Shown here piece after piece: positions 26,305-37,304 of a DNA stretch of 64,000 nucleotides. The stretch is from Tsukamurella paurometabola (GTDB taxonomy: Bacteria; Actinomycetota; Actinomycetes; Mycobacteriales; Mycobacteriaceae), in NCBI RefSeq assembly GCF_900631615.1, contig NZ_LR131273.1, positions 4,310,850 through 4,374,849 of the forward strand, written 5' to 3'. Below the pieces are notes generated by a model that searched no databases, had not been told where the DNA came from, and saw only the letters and a program-made list of their open reading frames with translations. The first letter of the stretch is position 1; each line of letters begins with the position of its first letter. The position numbers and the translations under genes are program-made.

Positions 26305-27417
26305 CTACCGGCGGTCGGGGTTGCGCCGGTTCAGCACCGACCGGGTGATCCATTCGACGACGCGGTGGGCGATCAACAGCGGGAACATGATCCCGCCGAG
26401 ACCCGGCACGATCGGCGAGACGAGGATCAGGACGATCGACGCCGCGGCGAAGATCCCCAAGGAGATCGCGATCGTGAGCACGGGCCCGCTGGTGCGCACC
26501 ACGCGCCCCATCATCGCGTGGCGCCCGGCGGGGATCCTGCGATAGCCGAACAGGGCCCAGGCGCCCCAGAACAGCAGCTGAAGCGCCACGCCGACGGCCA
26601 CGGGGCCGAGCGAGATCTCGCCCGCGCGACCGACGGGCGAGACCGCGATCGACGCCACGATGGTGATGAACATGGGCACGAACAGCAACCACCCGGTGCG
26701 GTTGAGGGTGTTGTAGGCCATGACGGCGAGGTTGTGCCGCGCCACGGGGTCGTGCGGATCCATCGCCGCCGACCGCGCGTAGGTGTCCACCTCCGCGGTC
26801 CACCTCCCCGGCCGGAAGCGCTTCATCGACAGCCCGCGGTTGTTGAGGGCCGCCGCGTTGGTGGGATCGAGCCGCAGCGCCTCCTCGTTCGCGCGCCGCG
26901 CGACGTCCTTGTTCCCGAGACGCTGCGCCGCCAGCCCCAGCGCCACGTGGTTCTCGGCCTCGCCCGGCTCGAGCTCGACGGCCCGGCGGGCCGCGGCGTA
27001 GGCCTCGCTCAGCAGCGTGCGGTCCTTCGTGTCGACGGCGACCCAGGCGAGCGTCAGGTGCGCGCCCCAGGCGTCCGGGTAGGTGCGGACGAGAGTGCGC
27101 GCGACGTCCAGCGCGGCCTGCTGATCGCGCGCGGCCAGGTACGCGTGCGCGAGCAGCACCGACGCCTTGTAGTGCGTCGGGTCCGCGCCGAGCGCGCGCC
27201 GATAGGCGGCCTTCGCCTCGCCGGCGCGGCCGAGGCCCGCGTAGGCCTCGCCAAGCACGACCTGCGCGTCGGGATCGTTCGGGTGTTCCGCGAGGTACGC
27301 CCCCGCCAGCGCCGCGGCGGAGGCGAACTGCCGAGCCTCGACGAGCATGCCGGCCTTCTGCAGCGTGCGGGCCCCGGCGTCCCCCCCGGCGGGCGCTGCG
27401 GCGCGCTGCTCGGTCAC
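26305..27417 (-). CDS. TPR protein with C-terminal membrane domain
   Basis: A 370-residue protein. Residues ~20-215 hold tandem tetratricopeptide repeats (e.g. AQVVLGEAYAGLGRAGEAKA, NHVALGLAAQRLGNKDVARR, AALNNRGLSMKRFRPGRWTA). Four or so hydrophobic segments follow (WLLFVPMFITIVASIAV; LQLLFWGAWALFGYRRI; VLTIAISLGIFAAASIVLIL; MFPLLIAHRVVEWI). A GTG start overlaps the stop of the AAA+ gene by four bases, so the two proteins are translated together and may form a membrane-anchored complex. Function unknown. Confidence 0.75.
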   Translation of the reverse strand: MTEQRAAAPAGGDAGARTLQKAGMLVEARQFASAAALAGAYLAEHPNDPDAQVVLGEAYAGLGRAGEAKAAYRRALGADPTHYKASVLLAHAYLAARDQQAALDVARTLVRTYPDAWGAHLTLAWVAVDTKDRTLLSEAYAAARRAVELEPGEAENHVALGLAAQRLGNKDVARRANEEALRLDPTNAAALNNRGLSMKRFRPGRWTAEVDTYARSAAMDPHDPVARHNLAVMAYNTLNRTGWLLFVPMFITIVASIAVSPVGRAGEISLGPVAVGVALQLLFWGAWALFGYRRIPAGRHAMMGRVVRTSGPVLTIAISLGIFAAASIVLILVSPIVPGLGGIMFPLLIAHRVVEWITRSVLNRRNPDRR

Positions 27418-28697
27418 CGCTTGCCCCGGGTCCGCAGGTACTGCACCAGGTCGTCGTAGGCGCCGGACTCGTTGGAGAACGTGGCGACGTTCTCGGCGGC
27501 GGTGAACCACTCGCCGCACGACGACCGGATCGCTCGCACGGCCGAGACCAGGTCCGCCTGGGTGATCATGCGGACGGTGCCGGTGCGCGCGGAATCGAGC
27601 AGCGCCGTCTCGGAGGCACTCTCGCAGACGTGGGCGAGGTCGGCTCCCGAGTACCCGTCGGTGCGGGCCACGAGGTCGCGCAGGTCGATCCGCTCGATGG
27701 GGCGATCGCGCAGGTGGTACTCGAGGATCGCGGCGCGCGCGGGCGCGTCGGGCGGTGTCACCAGCACCATGCGGTCCAACCGGCCGGGCCGGCGCAGGGC
27801 GAGGTCCACGTCCCACGGCGCGTTCGTCGCCGCCAGGACGAAGACGCCGTCGTTCGCGGTGCCGGACTCCACGCCGTCGAGCTCGATGAGCATCTGGTTG
27901 ACGACGGTGCGCATCCACTGCGACTGGTGCCGTGATCGCTTGCCACCGATGGCGTCGAGCTCGTCGAACATGATCACGCAGGGGGCCTTGCGCCGAGCGG
28001 ACTCGAAGACGTCGTGCATGTTCTTCTCGGAGTTGCCCAAGTACTGGTCGAGGATGTCACTGATCGTCACGGACAGGAAGTTCGCGCCGAGCTCCCCTGC
28101 GACCGCGCGGGCGATGAAGGTCTTGCCGCAGCCGGGCGGACCGTACAGCAGCAGGCCACCGCGCAGGGACTTCCCGTACAGCCGGCGGAGTTCGGGATTG
28201 CGCATCGGCGCGAGGAAGGCGGCCTCCAGCCGTTCCTTGACGTGCTGCATGCCGCCGACATCGGCGAGCCGCAGGCCTTCGGTGCTCTCGACCTCCCACT
28301 TGCCCGCCGAGCCCGCGTCCGTGGTCGAGACGGTCACGAGCTCGTCCTCGTCGTCCTGCTCGTACCGCGGGCCGACGAGGTCCTCGACCTGCTTCTCCGC
28401 CGCGGCCCAGTCGAATCCGGCGACGGGCGCGTCGGGGCTGCGCGGCTCGGAGGGGGCGACCGGCGGGGCCGCGGGCGCCGGCCGGTCGACGGGGCCGCCC
28501 ACGGCGCGCGCCATCAGCGCGCGGGCGTGTGGGTCCCCGGGAGCGCGGCTCAGTGCCGCGGCGACGTGGGCGACGGCCTCGTCACCCTGTCCGGCGTCGA
28601 GCAACAGTTCCGCGAAGTGCAGACGCAGTGCGACGTCCTCGGGGGCGGCGGCCACCGCCGCACGCAGGCTGGCCAACAACGGCGAATCCTCAGGCAC
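27414..28697 (-). CDS. AAA+ ATPase with N-terminal TPR-like region
   Basis: A 427-residue CDC48/FtsH-like single AAA+ ATPase. A helical repeat region (LRLHFAELLLDAGQGDEAVA) covers about 1-70, then a Pro/Ala linker and the AAA core: LADVGGMQHVKERLEAAFLA, Walker A LLYGPPGCGKTF, Walker B CVIMFDELDAIGG, second region of homology ATNAPWDVDLALRRPGRLDR, and the lid DGYSGADLAHVCESAS. It lacks membrane spans and a protease domain. It is coupled to the downstream TPR membrane protein, which may be its anchor or adaptor. Substrate unknown. Confidence 0.85.
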   Translation of the reverse strand: MPEDSPLLASLRAAVAAAPEDVALRLHFAELLLDAGQGDEAVAHVAAALSRAPGDPHARALMARAVGGPVDRPAPAAPPVAPSEPRSPDAPVAGFDWAAAEKQVEDLVGPRYEQDDEDELVTVSTTDAGSAGKWEVESTEGLRLADVGGMQHVKERLEAAFLAPMRNPELRRLYGKSLRGGLLLYGPPGCGKTFIARAVAGELGANFLSVTISDILDQYLGNSEKNMHDVFESARRKAPCVIMFDELDAIGGKRSRHQSQWMRTVVNQMLIELDGVESGTANDGVFVLAATNAPWDVDLALRRPGRLDRMVLVTPPDAPARAAILEYHLRDRPIERIDLRDLVARTDGYSGADLAHVCESASETALLDSARTGTVRMITQADLVSAVRAIRSSCGEWFTAAENVATFSNESGAYDDLVQYLRTRGKR

Positions 28698-28819
28698 ACC
28701 GCCATTCTATCCAGCAACAACGTTGATTTTCGATTCGACGTCGCGAACATCACGGACCGGCGAACCACCACCCGGGGCGCGCCCGGCCGATCGCGCGTGT
28801 CCGATCTACGGTGCACGGC

Positions 28820-29308
28820 ATGACCTCCACGCCGCGCACGAACTCCTGGCATCCGGTGGCCCTGATCGTCTCTCTGCTTGCGGTGGCGGCGGTCGCGGCC
28901 CTCGGCGGCCTCGCCTCCGCCGACGCGGCCGACGCCTACGGCGCCCTCGCCCAGCCCTCGTGGGCACCGCCGAGCTGGCTCTTCGGCCCGGCGTGGGGCG
29001 TGCTGTACCTGCTCATGGCCGTCGCGGCGTGGCTGGTCTGGCGCGTGCACCCCACCTTCCGCAGCCGCGCGATCGGGCTCTACGTACTGCAGTTGCTGGT
29101 GAACCTGTCCTGGTCGCCACTGTTCTTCGGACTGGAGCTGCGGGGCATCGCCTTCGGCCTCATCGTCCTGCTCGACGTCCTGGTGATCGCGACCATCGCC
29201 GCGTTCTGGGCGGTCCGCCGCTCAGCCGCGCTCCTGCTGCTGCCGTACCTCGGCTGGATCCTGTTCGCCAGCGCGCTCAACTACTCCGTGTGGACCCTCA
29301 ATACCTGA
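28820..29308 (+). CDS. TspO/MBR-family membrane protein
   Basis: A 162-residue five-helix TspO/translocator protein; family members bind porphyrins and sterols and act in stress. The landmark WAPPSWLFGPAWGVLYLLMA and the ELRGIAFGLIVLLDVLVI / LLLPYLGWILFASALN blocks are present. I chose ATG 28820 (TSTPRTNSW); ATG 28811 would add three residues. The last ~85 bases overlap the 3' end of the convergent MMPL gene in antisense. Confidence 0.9.
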   Translation: MTSTPRTNSWHPVALIVSLLAVAAVAALGGLASADAADAYGALAQPSWAPPSWLFGPAWGVLYLLMAVAAWLVWRVHPTFRSRAIGLYVLQLLVNLSWSPLFFGLELRGIAFGLIVLLDVLVIATIAAFWAVRRSAALLLLPYLGWILFASALNYSVWTLNT

Positions 29309-31429
29309 CGTGTGACCGCGCGGCCACCAGTTGGCCGTACCCGCGATCCGCATGAACGCGGGCAGCAGCACCAGCCGCACCAGCGTCGCGTCCAGCAGCA
29401 CGGCGATGGCGAGACCGACGCCGAGCATCCGCATGAACGAGACCTCGGAGAAGCCGATCGCCGCGAACACCACGGCCATGAGCACCGCGGCGGCGGTGAC
29501 CACGCGCGCCGTGCTCGCGATGCCGCGGGCGACGGCCTCGTCGTTCGCGGCCCGGTCCCGGCCGGGTGTCCCCTGCCACTCCTCGCGGATCCGGGACAGC
29601 AGGAACACCTCGTAGTCCATCGAGAGGCCGAAGGCGATGCAGAACATCAGCACGGGCATGTCCGCGATGAGGTGGCCGGTCACCGTCGTCCCGAGTCCAC
29701 CGAGGTGGCCCTCCTGGAAGATCCACACCATCGCCCCGAACGTCGCCGAGAGCGAGAGCACGTTGAGTACCAACGCCTTCATCGGCAACAGCACGCTCCC
29801 GGTGAACAGGAACAGCAGCAGGAGCGTGGTCACGGCGATGGCGACCAGCACCCGCGGAACGGCACCCAGGATCGAATCCACCGCGTCCCGGTCCGCTTGC
29901 GCCGCACCGGCGAAGAGCGTCGGCGCGGGGGCCGGGACCGCACGCAGGGCGTCCAGCTGGGCGCGGCCGGCGTCCGACCGCGGGTCGTGTTCGCTCGTCA
30001 CCGTCATCAGCCGGGCGAAACCCGCACGGGCCGTGGGGTCGCCGTCGGCGACGCGGACGCCGCGCTGCCACGTCCCGTCCGGCCCGGTGACGGGCCCCGT
30101 GCCGGGGGCCCGGGACAGCTCCCGGGCGTAGTCCTCGGTGCCCGAGGGTGCGCCTTCCGGCAGCAGGATCAGCACGTCCGCGGCGGGGTTCGGCTGGAAG
30201 TCCGCGCGCAGCTGGTCGCCCACCCGGTGCGACGAGGCGGTGGCCGGCAGGGCGCGGTCGTCGGGGTAGCCGAGCTTCGCGCCGAGGAACGGCGCTCCGA
30301 GAGCGAGGAGGAGCACGACCACGGCGATCCCGGCCGGGACCGCCCGGCGCTGCACGGCTTTCACCATCCGGTACCAGCGGGACTCGTCCGCGGGACGCGG
30401 CCCGCGGCCCACACGGAGACGGTCGATCCGGTCGCCCAGGAGGGTCAGGATCGCGGGCGTCACCACGAGGGTCGCGAGCGCCGTGAACGCGACCACGACC
30501 AGGCCCGCGTACGCGAAGGAGCGCAGGAAGTACATAGGAAAGAGCACCATCGCGGCGAGGCTGAACCCCACGGTGATCGCCGAGAACAGCACCGTCCGCC
30601 CGGCCGTCGCCATGGCGGTGACGAGGGCCTCCTCCCGGCCCCGCGCCGGCACCTCCTCCCGGTAGCGGCTGACCACGAGCAGCGTGTAGTCGATGGCCAG
30701 CGCCAGGCTCATCGCGGTGATGAGGTTGAGTGCGAACACGGAGACGTCGGTGATCTCGGCGACCAGCCGGAGCAGTCCCGAGGTGGCGATGATGGCGGCG
30801 ATCCCGACCACGACGGGTACGGCGGCGGCGATGAGGCCGCCGAACGCCCACACCAGGACCAGGAAGGTGAGCGGCAACGCGATCAGTTCGGCCCGCAGGA
30901 GGTCGCTCCCCGACTGGTCGTTGATCTGCAGGTAGGTCATCGCCTCGCCGCCCGCCTCGACCCGCACCCCGTCGGGTGGGCGGGGCAGCCCGTCGATGAT
31001 GGCGCGGGCGTGATCGGGCGCCTCCCCCGTACCGCCGGTGAGGCTCGCGACGACGAGGCCGGTGCGGCCGTCCGCGGAGGTCAGGCGCGGTGCGGCCGCG
31101 GGATCCGACCAGGCGGAGAGCGCCGACTGCACCGCGGGGGCGCGGCGGACGCTGTCCGTGACCGCGCGGCCGTACTCGGCCGCGGCCGGCACCGCGCCGG
31201 GCGTCTCGGCACGCACCGTGAGGACGAGCGACGAGCCGCTGCGGCGGAAGTCGTCCTCGAGGATCTGCTGCGCACGGGCGGATTCGGCGGCCGGGTCGGT
31301 GCTGCCGCCGCTGCGGAGCGCGCCGCCGACGCCCGCCCCGAGCCAGCCCAGGACGACGAGCAGCAGCAGGGCCGCGGCGAGCACGGTGCGGGGCCGTGCG
31401 GCGACGGCGCGGGTCAGGCGCGCGATCAC
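29222..31429 (-). CDS. MMPL-family transporter
   Basis: A 735-residue RND-type MMPL exporter, of the class that moves lipids and lipidated siderophores through the mycobacterial inner membrane. Two halves each have a lone N-terminal TM, a periplasmic domain, then a block of five TMs: first half LITAMSLALAIDYTLLVVSR, second half MFCIAFGLSMDYEVFLLSRI, both carrying the Asp-Tyr proton-relay pair. GTG start overlaps the acyltransferase stop by four bases. The final ~27 residues are encoded opposite TspO and look non-conserved, suggesting that an ancestral stop was lost. Confidence 0.88.
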   Translation of the reverse strand: MIARLTRAVAARPRTVLAAALLLLVVLGWLGAGVGGALRSGGSTDPAAESARAQQILEDDFRRSGSSLVLTVRAETPGAVPAAAEYGRAVTDSVRRAPAVQSALSAWSDPAAAPRLTSADGRTGLVVASLTGGTGEAPDHARAIIDGLPRPPDGVRVEAGGEAMTYLQINDQSGSDLLRAELIALPLTFLVLVWAFGGLIAAAVPVVVGIAAIIATSGLLRLVAEITDVSVFALNLITAMSLALAIDYTLLVVSRYREEVPARGREEALVTAMATAGRTVLFSAITVGFSLAAMVLFPMYFLRSFAYAGLVVVAFTALATLVVTPAILTLLGDRIDRLRVGRGPRPADESRWYRMVKAVQRRAVPAGIAVVVLLLALGAPFLGAKLGYPDDRALPATASSHRVGDQLRADFQPNPAADVLILLPEGAPSGTEDYARELSRAPGTGPVTGPDGTWQRGVRVADGDPTARAGFARLMTVTSEHDPRSDAGRAQLDALRAVPAPAPTLFAGAAQADRDAVDSILGAVPRVLVAIAVTTLLLLFLFTGSVLLPMKALVLNVLSLSATFGAMVWIFQEGHLGGLGTTVTGHLIADMPVLMFCIAFGLSMDYEVFLLSRIREEWQGTPGRDRAANDEAVARGIASTARVVTAAAVLMAVVFAAIGFSEVSFMRMLGVGLAIAVLLDATLVRLVLLPAFMRIAGTANWWPRGHTSGIEGPHGVVERAGEQDPAEVRQQQERG

Positions 31430-32262
31430 AGCGCGGCGAGGAAGGAGCGGACCTCGTCGAGGCAGCCGGCCCGGCGCATGCGCTCGTCCTCGAACAGCAC
31501 GAGGAAGTCCGCCATCTCGAAATCGGGGTCGTACGAGGGCATGCCGCAGACGACGCCGCCGTACCGGACGGCGATGCGGATCGTCGGCGGTACCAGGTCC
31601 TCGGCGGAGCCCTCGGGGCGCGGCAGATCGGCGATCGGCACCCCGTCGACCACGACGGGGCGGATCGGCTCGGCCCGCACGGCTCCGTCGGCGAGGGCGC
31701 CGTGGTCGGTGAGGTAACCGAGCGCCGCGCGCACCAGGGCGGCGCGGGGGTGGAGACCGTCCTCCATGCGGACGGACATGCAGCCCATCGCGAACCGGAA
31801 GCCGGCGCGCTCGTAGAACGCGAGCAGCGCGATCCGCAGCAGCATCGAGACCACACCGCCGCGGTAGGCGGCGGCGATCGTCGCGCGCCCCCACTCGGCC
31901 ACGTCGTCGGCCATCGCCGCGAACGCCGGGCTGAGGCGGAACATACTGGTGGTGAACACCTCCCGCTGATAGCTCGGCGCGGGCAGGATGATCCGGTAGC
32001 AGCCCACGATCTCGTCGGTCGGGTCGTGCCGGACGAGGAGATGAGCGCTGTAGTCGTCGAACCGGTCCACGTCGATGAGGCGACCGAGCCGCTCACTCAT
32101 CACCGCCCCGGGCAGCGGGGCGCCGAGTTCCGTGGAGAAGGCGTCGTAGCGCAGGGCCTGCGCACGCTCGACATCGCGCGGGTCCTCCGCGACGAACACG
32201 GTGAACGGGGTGCGGTCCGTCGCCGCGAACAGCACCGTCCCCGCCGGGGTCCCTGTGGTCAT
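31426..32262 (-). CDS. GNAT-like N-acyltransferase (OlsB/autoinducer-synthase type)
   Basis: A 278-residue acyltransferase of the Acetyltransf_5-like group that includes ornithine N-acyltransferase (OlsB) and homoserine-lactone-synthase-like folds. Signs are DVERAQALRYDAFSTELG, DRFDDYSAHLLVRHDPTDEI, VGCYRIILP, then GRATIAAAYRGGVVSMLLRI and ERAGFRFAMGCMSVRMEDG. The ATG at 32262 overlaps the hydroxylase stop by four bases. With an N-hydroxylase upstream and MMPL downstream it likely acylates a hydroxylated amino acid, either for a siderophore or an amphiphilic lipid. Confidence 0.75.
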   Translation of the reverse strand: MTTGTPAGTVLFAATDRTPFTVFVAEDPRDVERAQALRYDAFSTELGAPLPGAVMSERLGRLIDVDRFDDYSAHLLVRHDPTDEIVGCYRIILPAPSYQREVFTTSMFRLSPAFAAMADDVAEWGRATIAAAYRGGVVSMLLRIALLAFYERAGFRFAMGCMSVRMEDGLHPRAALVRAALGYLTDHGALADGAVRAEPIRPVVVDGVPIADLPRPEGSAEDLVPPTIRIAVRYGGVVCGMPSYDPDFEMADFLVLFEDERMRRAGCLDEVRSFLAAL

Positions 32263-33554
32263 GACGACTCCTCGTGTTCCAGCGCGCGGGCGATCTCGCC
32301 CGCGCGGACGGCGACGTTGGACAACAGCGTGGTGCCGAGCCCGTGGCCCGGGAGGTCCGCGCCCTGCACATACAGGCCCGGCACCTCGGCACCGGCGATC
32401 ACGGCGCGGTGCGAGCGGGCTACACGCACCTCGGCTCCGGGCGCGGCGATACCTTCGAGCCCGGTCAGTCCGCCGGGCTCGAAGCCCGTGGCGCAGACCA
32501 CGGCATCGACCACCGCGGTGGTGCGTTCGCCGGTGGTTCGTCGGCGCAGCTCGATCGCGATGCCACCGCCGGGTCCGGGTCGCGCACTGACGATCTCGCT
32601 CGTGCGGTGCACGCCGAGCCGACGGGGGCCGCCCACCTTCTCCCGGTACCAGCGGTCGTAGAGCTCGCGCGTCAGCGCGTGCTCGACCGCCGCGTAGTTG
32701 GTGTTGCCGTGCCGGTGCAGCAGGGCCTCGCGCACCTCGGTCGGCGCGACGTCGAACTCGTCCACCACACCGGGGTCGAAGACCTGGTTGACGAACGGGC
32801 TCTCGTCCACGTCCGCAAGCCCGAAGCCGTGGAAGGCGATGTCCACGCCGGCGCCGGCGTCGTGCAGGTGCAGCGCCACCTCGGCGGCGGACTGCCCGCC
32901 GCCCACCACCAGCAGGCGAGCGGTCGCGACTCCGCCGGGGAGGGCGCGTTCGAGCGCCGCGAGCCGCGGGACGAGATCGATGTTGTGGAACACCCGGGTC
33001 GGATCGAGCCCGTCCGTCCATGCGGGGAGCACGGGCCGGAGGCCGCGCGCGACCACCACGGACCGTGCGCGGGTCACCCGCTCATCACCCTCCGGTCCCC
33101 GGTGGGTCACGGCGAACCGCGGGCCGTCCGCGCAGCGGGTCAGGCCCGTCACCGTGCGGCCGTACCGCACCTGCTCGGCGAACGGCTCCGCCGCCCAGGC
33201 GAGGTAGTCCGCGAACTCGGCCCGCTCAGGAGTGAGCACCGCGCGGTTCACGAAGTCCACGAGCCGTCCCCGGGCGCCGAGGTAGGCGACGAAGGAGAAC
33301 GGGCTCGCCTGGTTGCGGAGCGTGACCAGGTCCTTGAGGAAGCTGATCTGCATGGACGTGCCCGGCAACAACATGCCGGGGTGCCAGGCGAAATGCTCGC
33401 GGCGCTCCAGGAAGCGCACCGTGCCGAGCCGACCCGGCGACTCCGCCAGCGCGATCGCCAGCGCCAGGTTGGCGGGCCCGAATCCGACCCCGAGCACATC
33501 GACGACGTCGCCGTCATCGACTGATTCCGTCGTTCGCGTCACACCCTTCCCCAT
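32259..33554 (-). CDS. L-lysine/L-ornithine N-hydroxylase (SidA/IucD/MbtG type)
   Basis: A 431-residue flavin N-monooxygenase that hydroxylates the side-chain amine of Lys or Orn for hydroxamate production. FAD site VLGVGFGPANLALAIALAES, substrate/FAD segment HPGMLLPGTSMQISFLKDLV, NADPH site LLVVGGGQSAAEVALHLHD and VCATGFEPGGL are intact. It is the first gene of an overlapping three-gene operon. No NRPS or NIS synthetase is adjacent, so the rest of any siderophore pathway must lie elsewhere. The Lys versus Orn preference cannot be read by eye. Confidence 0.9.
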   Translation of the reverse strand: MGKGVTRTTESVDDGDVVDVLGVGFGPANLALAIALAESPGRLGTVRFLERREHFAWHPGMLLPGTSMQISFLKDLVTLRNQASPFSFVAYLGARGRLVDFVNRAVLTPERAEFADYLAWAAEPFAEQVRYGRTVTGLTRCADGPRFAVTHRGPEGDERVTRARSVVVARGLRPVLPAWTDGLDPTRVFHNIDLVPRLAALERALPGGVATARLLVVGGGQSAAEVALHLHDAGAGVDIAFHGFGLADVDESPFVNQVFDPGVVDEFDVAPTEVREALLHRHGNTNYAAVEHALTRELYDRWYREKVGGPRRLGVHRTSEIVSARPGPGGGIAIELRRRTTGERTTAVVDAVVCATGFEPGGLTGLEGIAAPGAEVRVARSHRAVIAGAEVPGLYVQGADLPGHGLGTTLLSNVAVRAGEIARALEHEESS

Positions 33555-33673
33555 CGAGTCGGGGCGGGTGGCTGGTCATCCGCCTGAACGGATCGTAACC
33601 CCGAAAAATACCTGTACGGCGTACTCAATCAGACATTTTCGGATCTTTGCAATGCGAAACGGGGAGTCGTGGA

Positions 33674-36379
<2,706 letters not shown>

Positions 36380-36472
36380 CGGAGAATCCTCCTACACGGA
36401 GCGCCGCACCGCAGGAGGTGGACCGAGCCGAAGACGAACGGGCTCGAACGGACATCCCGTTCCGGGCGGGTA

Positions 36473-36550
36473 CGCCTCACGATGTCGATTTCCGCGCGGG
36501 TGCACGTGCTCCTGAGCACGCGCGGGCCGGCAGACGCCCGAATCGTGAGC
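36473..36550. repeat. Fold-back intergenic repeat, copy A (copy B at 55124-55197)
   Basis: The ends CTCACGAT (36477-36484) and ATCGTGAG (36542-36549) are inverted; inside are a CCGCG/CGCGG pair and the perfect hairpin CGTGCTC-CT-GAGCACG. It aligns along its length with the stretch at 55124-55197, including GATGTCG, TTCCGCGCGG and ATCGTGAGC. It lies between the glucosidase-like and pirin genes and may be a MITE- or REP-like element. Confidence 0.55.
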
Positions 36551-36552
36551 GG

Positions 36553-37278
36553 TCAGAGCGCTGACACCGCCTGCGCATGCATCTCCCAGAACAGGATCTC
36601 GGTCCCGTCCTGCGCGGCACGGACGACCAGTTCCCCGGCGTCCACGGTGCGCAGCGCGTCGCCCTCCGCGAGTCGCGCGTCGCCGACGGTCACCGCTCCG
36701 GTCACGACAAAGAGGTGTCCGTAGGGCGCGGGCGGAAAGACGACCGACTCCCCCGCCGAGAGGCGGGCGGCGTGCAGGGCGGCGGCGTCGTTGTTGATGG
36801 TGACGGCCGGATCGTGCCCCGCGATCCCGGAGGCGACGAGCACCGCGCCGCGACCGTCGAGCGGGACGTCGGCGGTGCGGTACTCGGGTTCGCCGCCGGG
36901 CGCGTTCGGCGGGAGCCACATCTGGATCACCCGGGCCGTCACGCCGGTGAAACGCGGGTTCTGCTCGCGGTGGTTCACCCCCGTTCCGGCGCTCATCGCC
37001 TGTACCTGACCGGCGCGGACCACACCCGTGGCACCCGACGAATCGTCGTGGTGCACCTCGCCCGTGATCACCCAGGTCACGATCTCGGCGTCGCGGTGGA
37101 AGTGCCGGTCGACGCCCGATCCCGGGTCCACGAGGTCGTCGTTGTGCACGAGCAGCTGCCCGTGCGCGTTCGCGCCCAGATCGAACTTGCCGGTGAAGGG
37201 CATCGACTGCCGGGCGTACAGCCCCTCGCCGCGCCAGTGCGTGCGGTCGGCGGCGGGGACGATCCTGCTCTCGCTCAC
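36553..37278 (-). CDS. Pirin-family protein
   Basis: A 241-residue bicupin of the pirin/quercetinase-like group. The metal-binding signature DRHFHRDAEIVTWVITGEVH with GVNHREQNP supplies His and Glu ligands in the N-terminal cupin; the C-terminal cupin (PAPYGHLFVVTGAVTVGDAR) lacks a full set, as usual. Some pirins are quercetin dioxygenases or regulators. GTG 37278 is the start (SESRIVPAADRTHWRG). It follows the ADH gene by 26 bases on the same strand. Confidence 0.88.
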   Translation of the reverse strand: MSESRIVPAADRTHWRGEGLYARQSMPFTGKFDLGANAHGQLLVHNDDLVDPGSGVDRHFHRDAEIVTWVITGEVHHDDSSGATGVVRAGQVQAMSAGTGVNHREQNPRFTGVTARVIQMWLPPNAPGGEPEYRTADVPLDGRGAVLVASGIAGHDPAVTINNDAAALHAARLSAGESVVFPPAPYGHLFVVTGAVTVGDARLAEGDALRTVDAGELVVRAAQDGTEILFWEMHAQAVSAL

Positions 37279-37304
37279 CCGGCCAGCGTAGGCGGCTCCC
37301 GCCG

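Noticed and set aside
33555-33673. Iron-box (IdeR) operator upstream of the N-hydroxylase operon
   Set aside because: The AT-rich upstream stretch has no match to the TTAGG-type dyad I could recognise.
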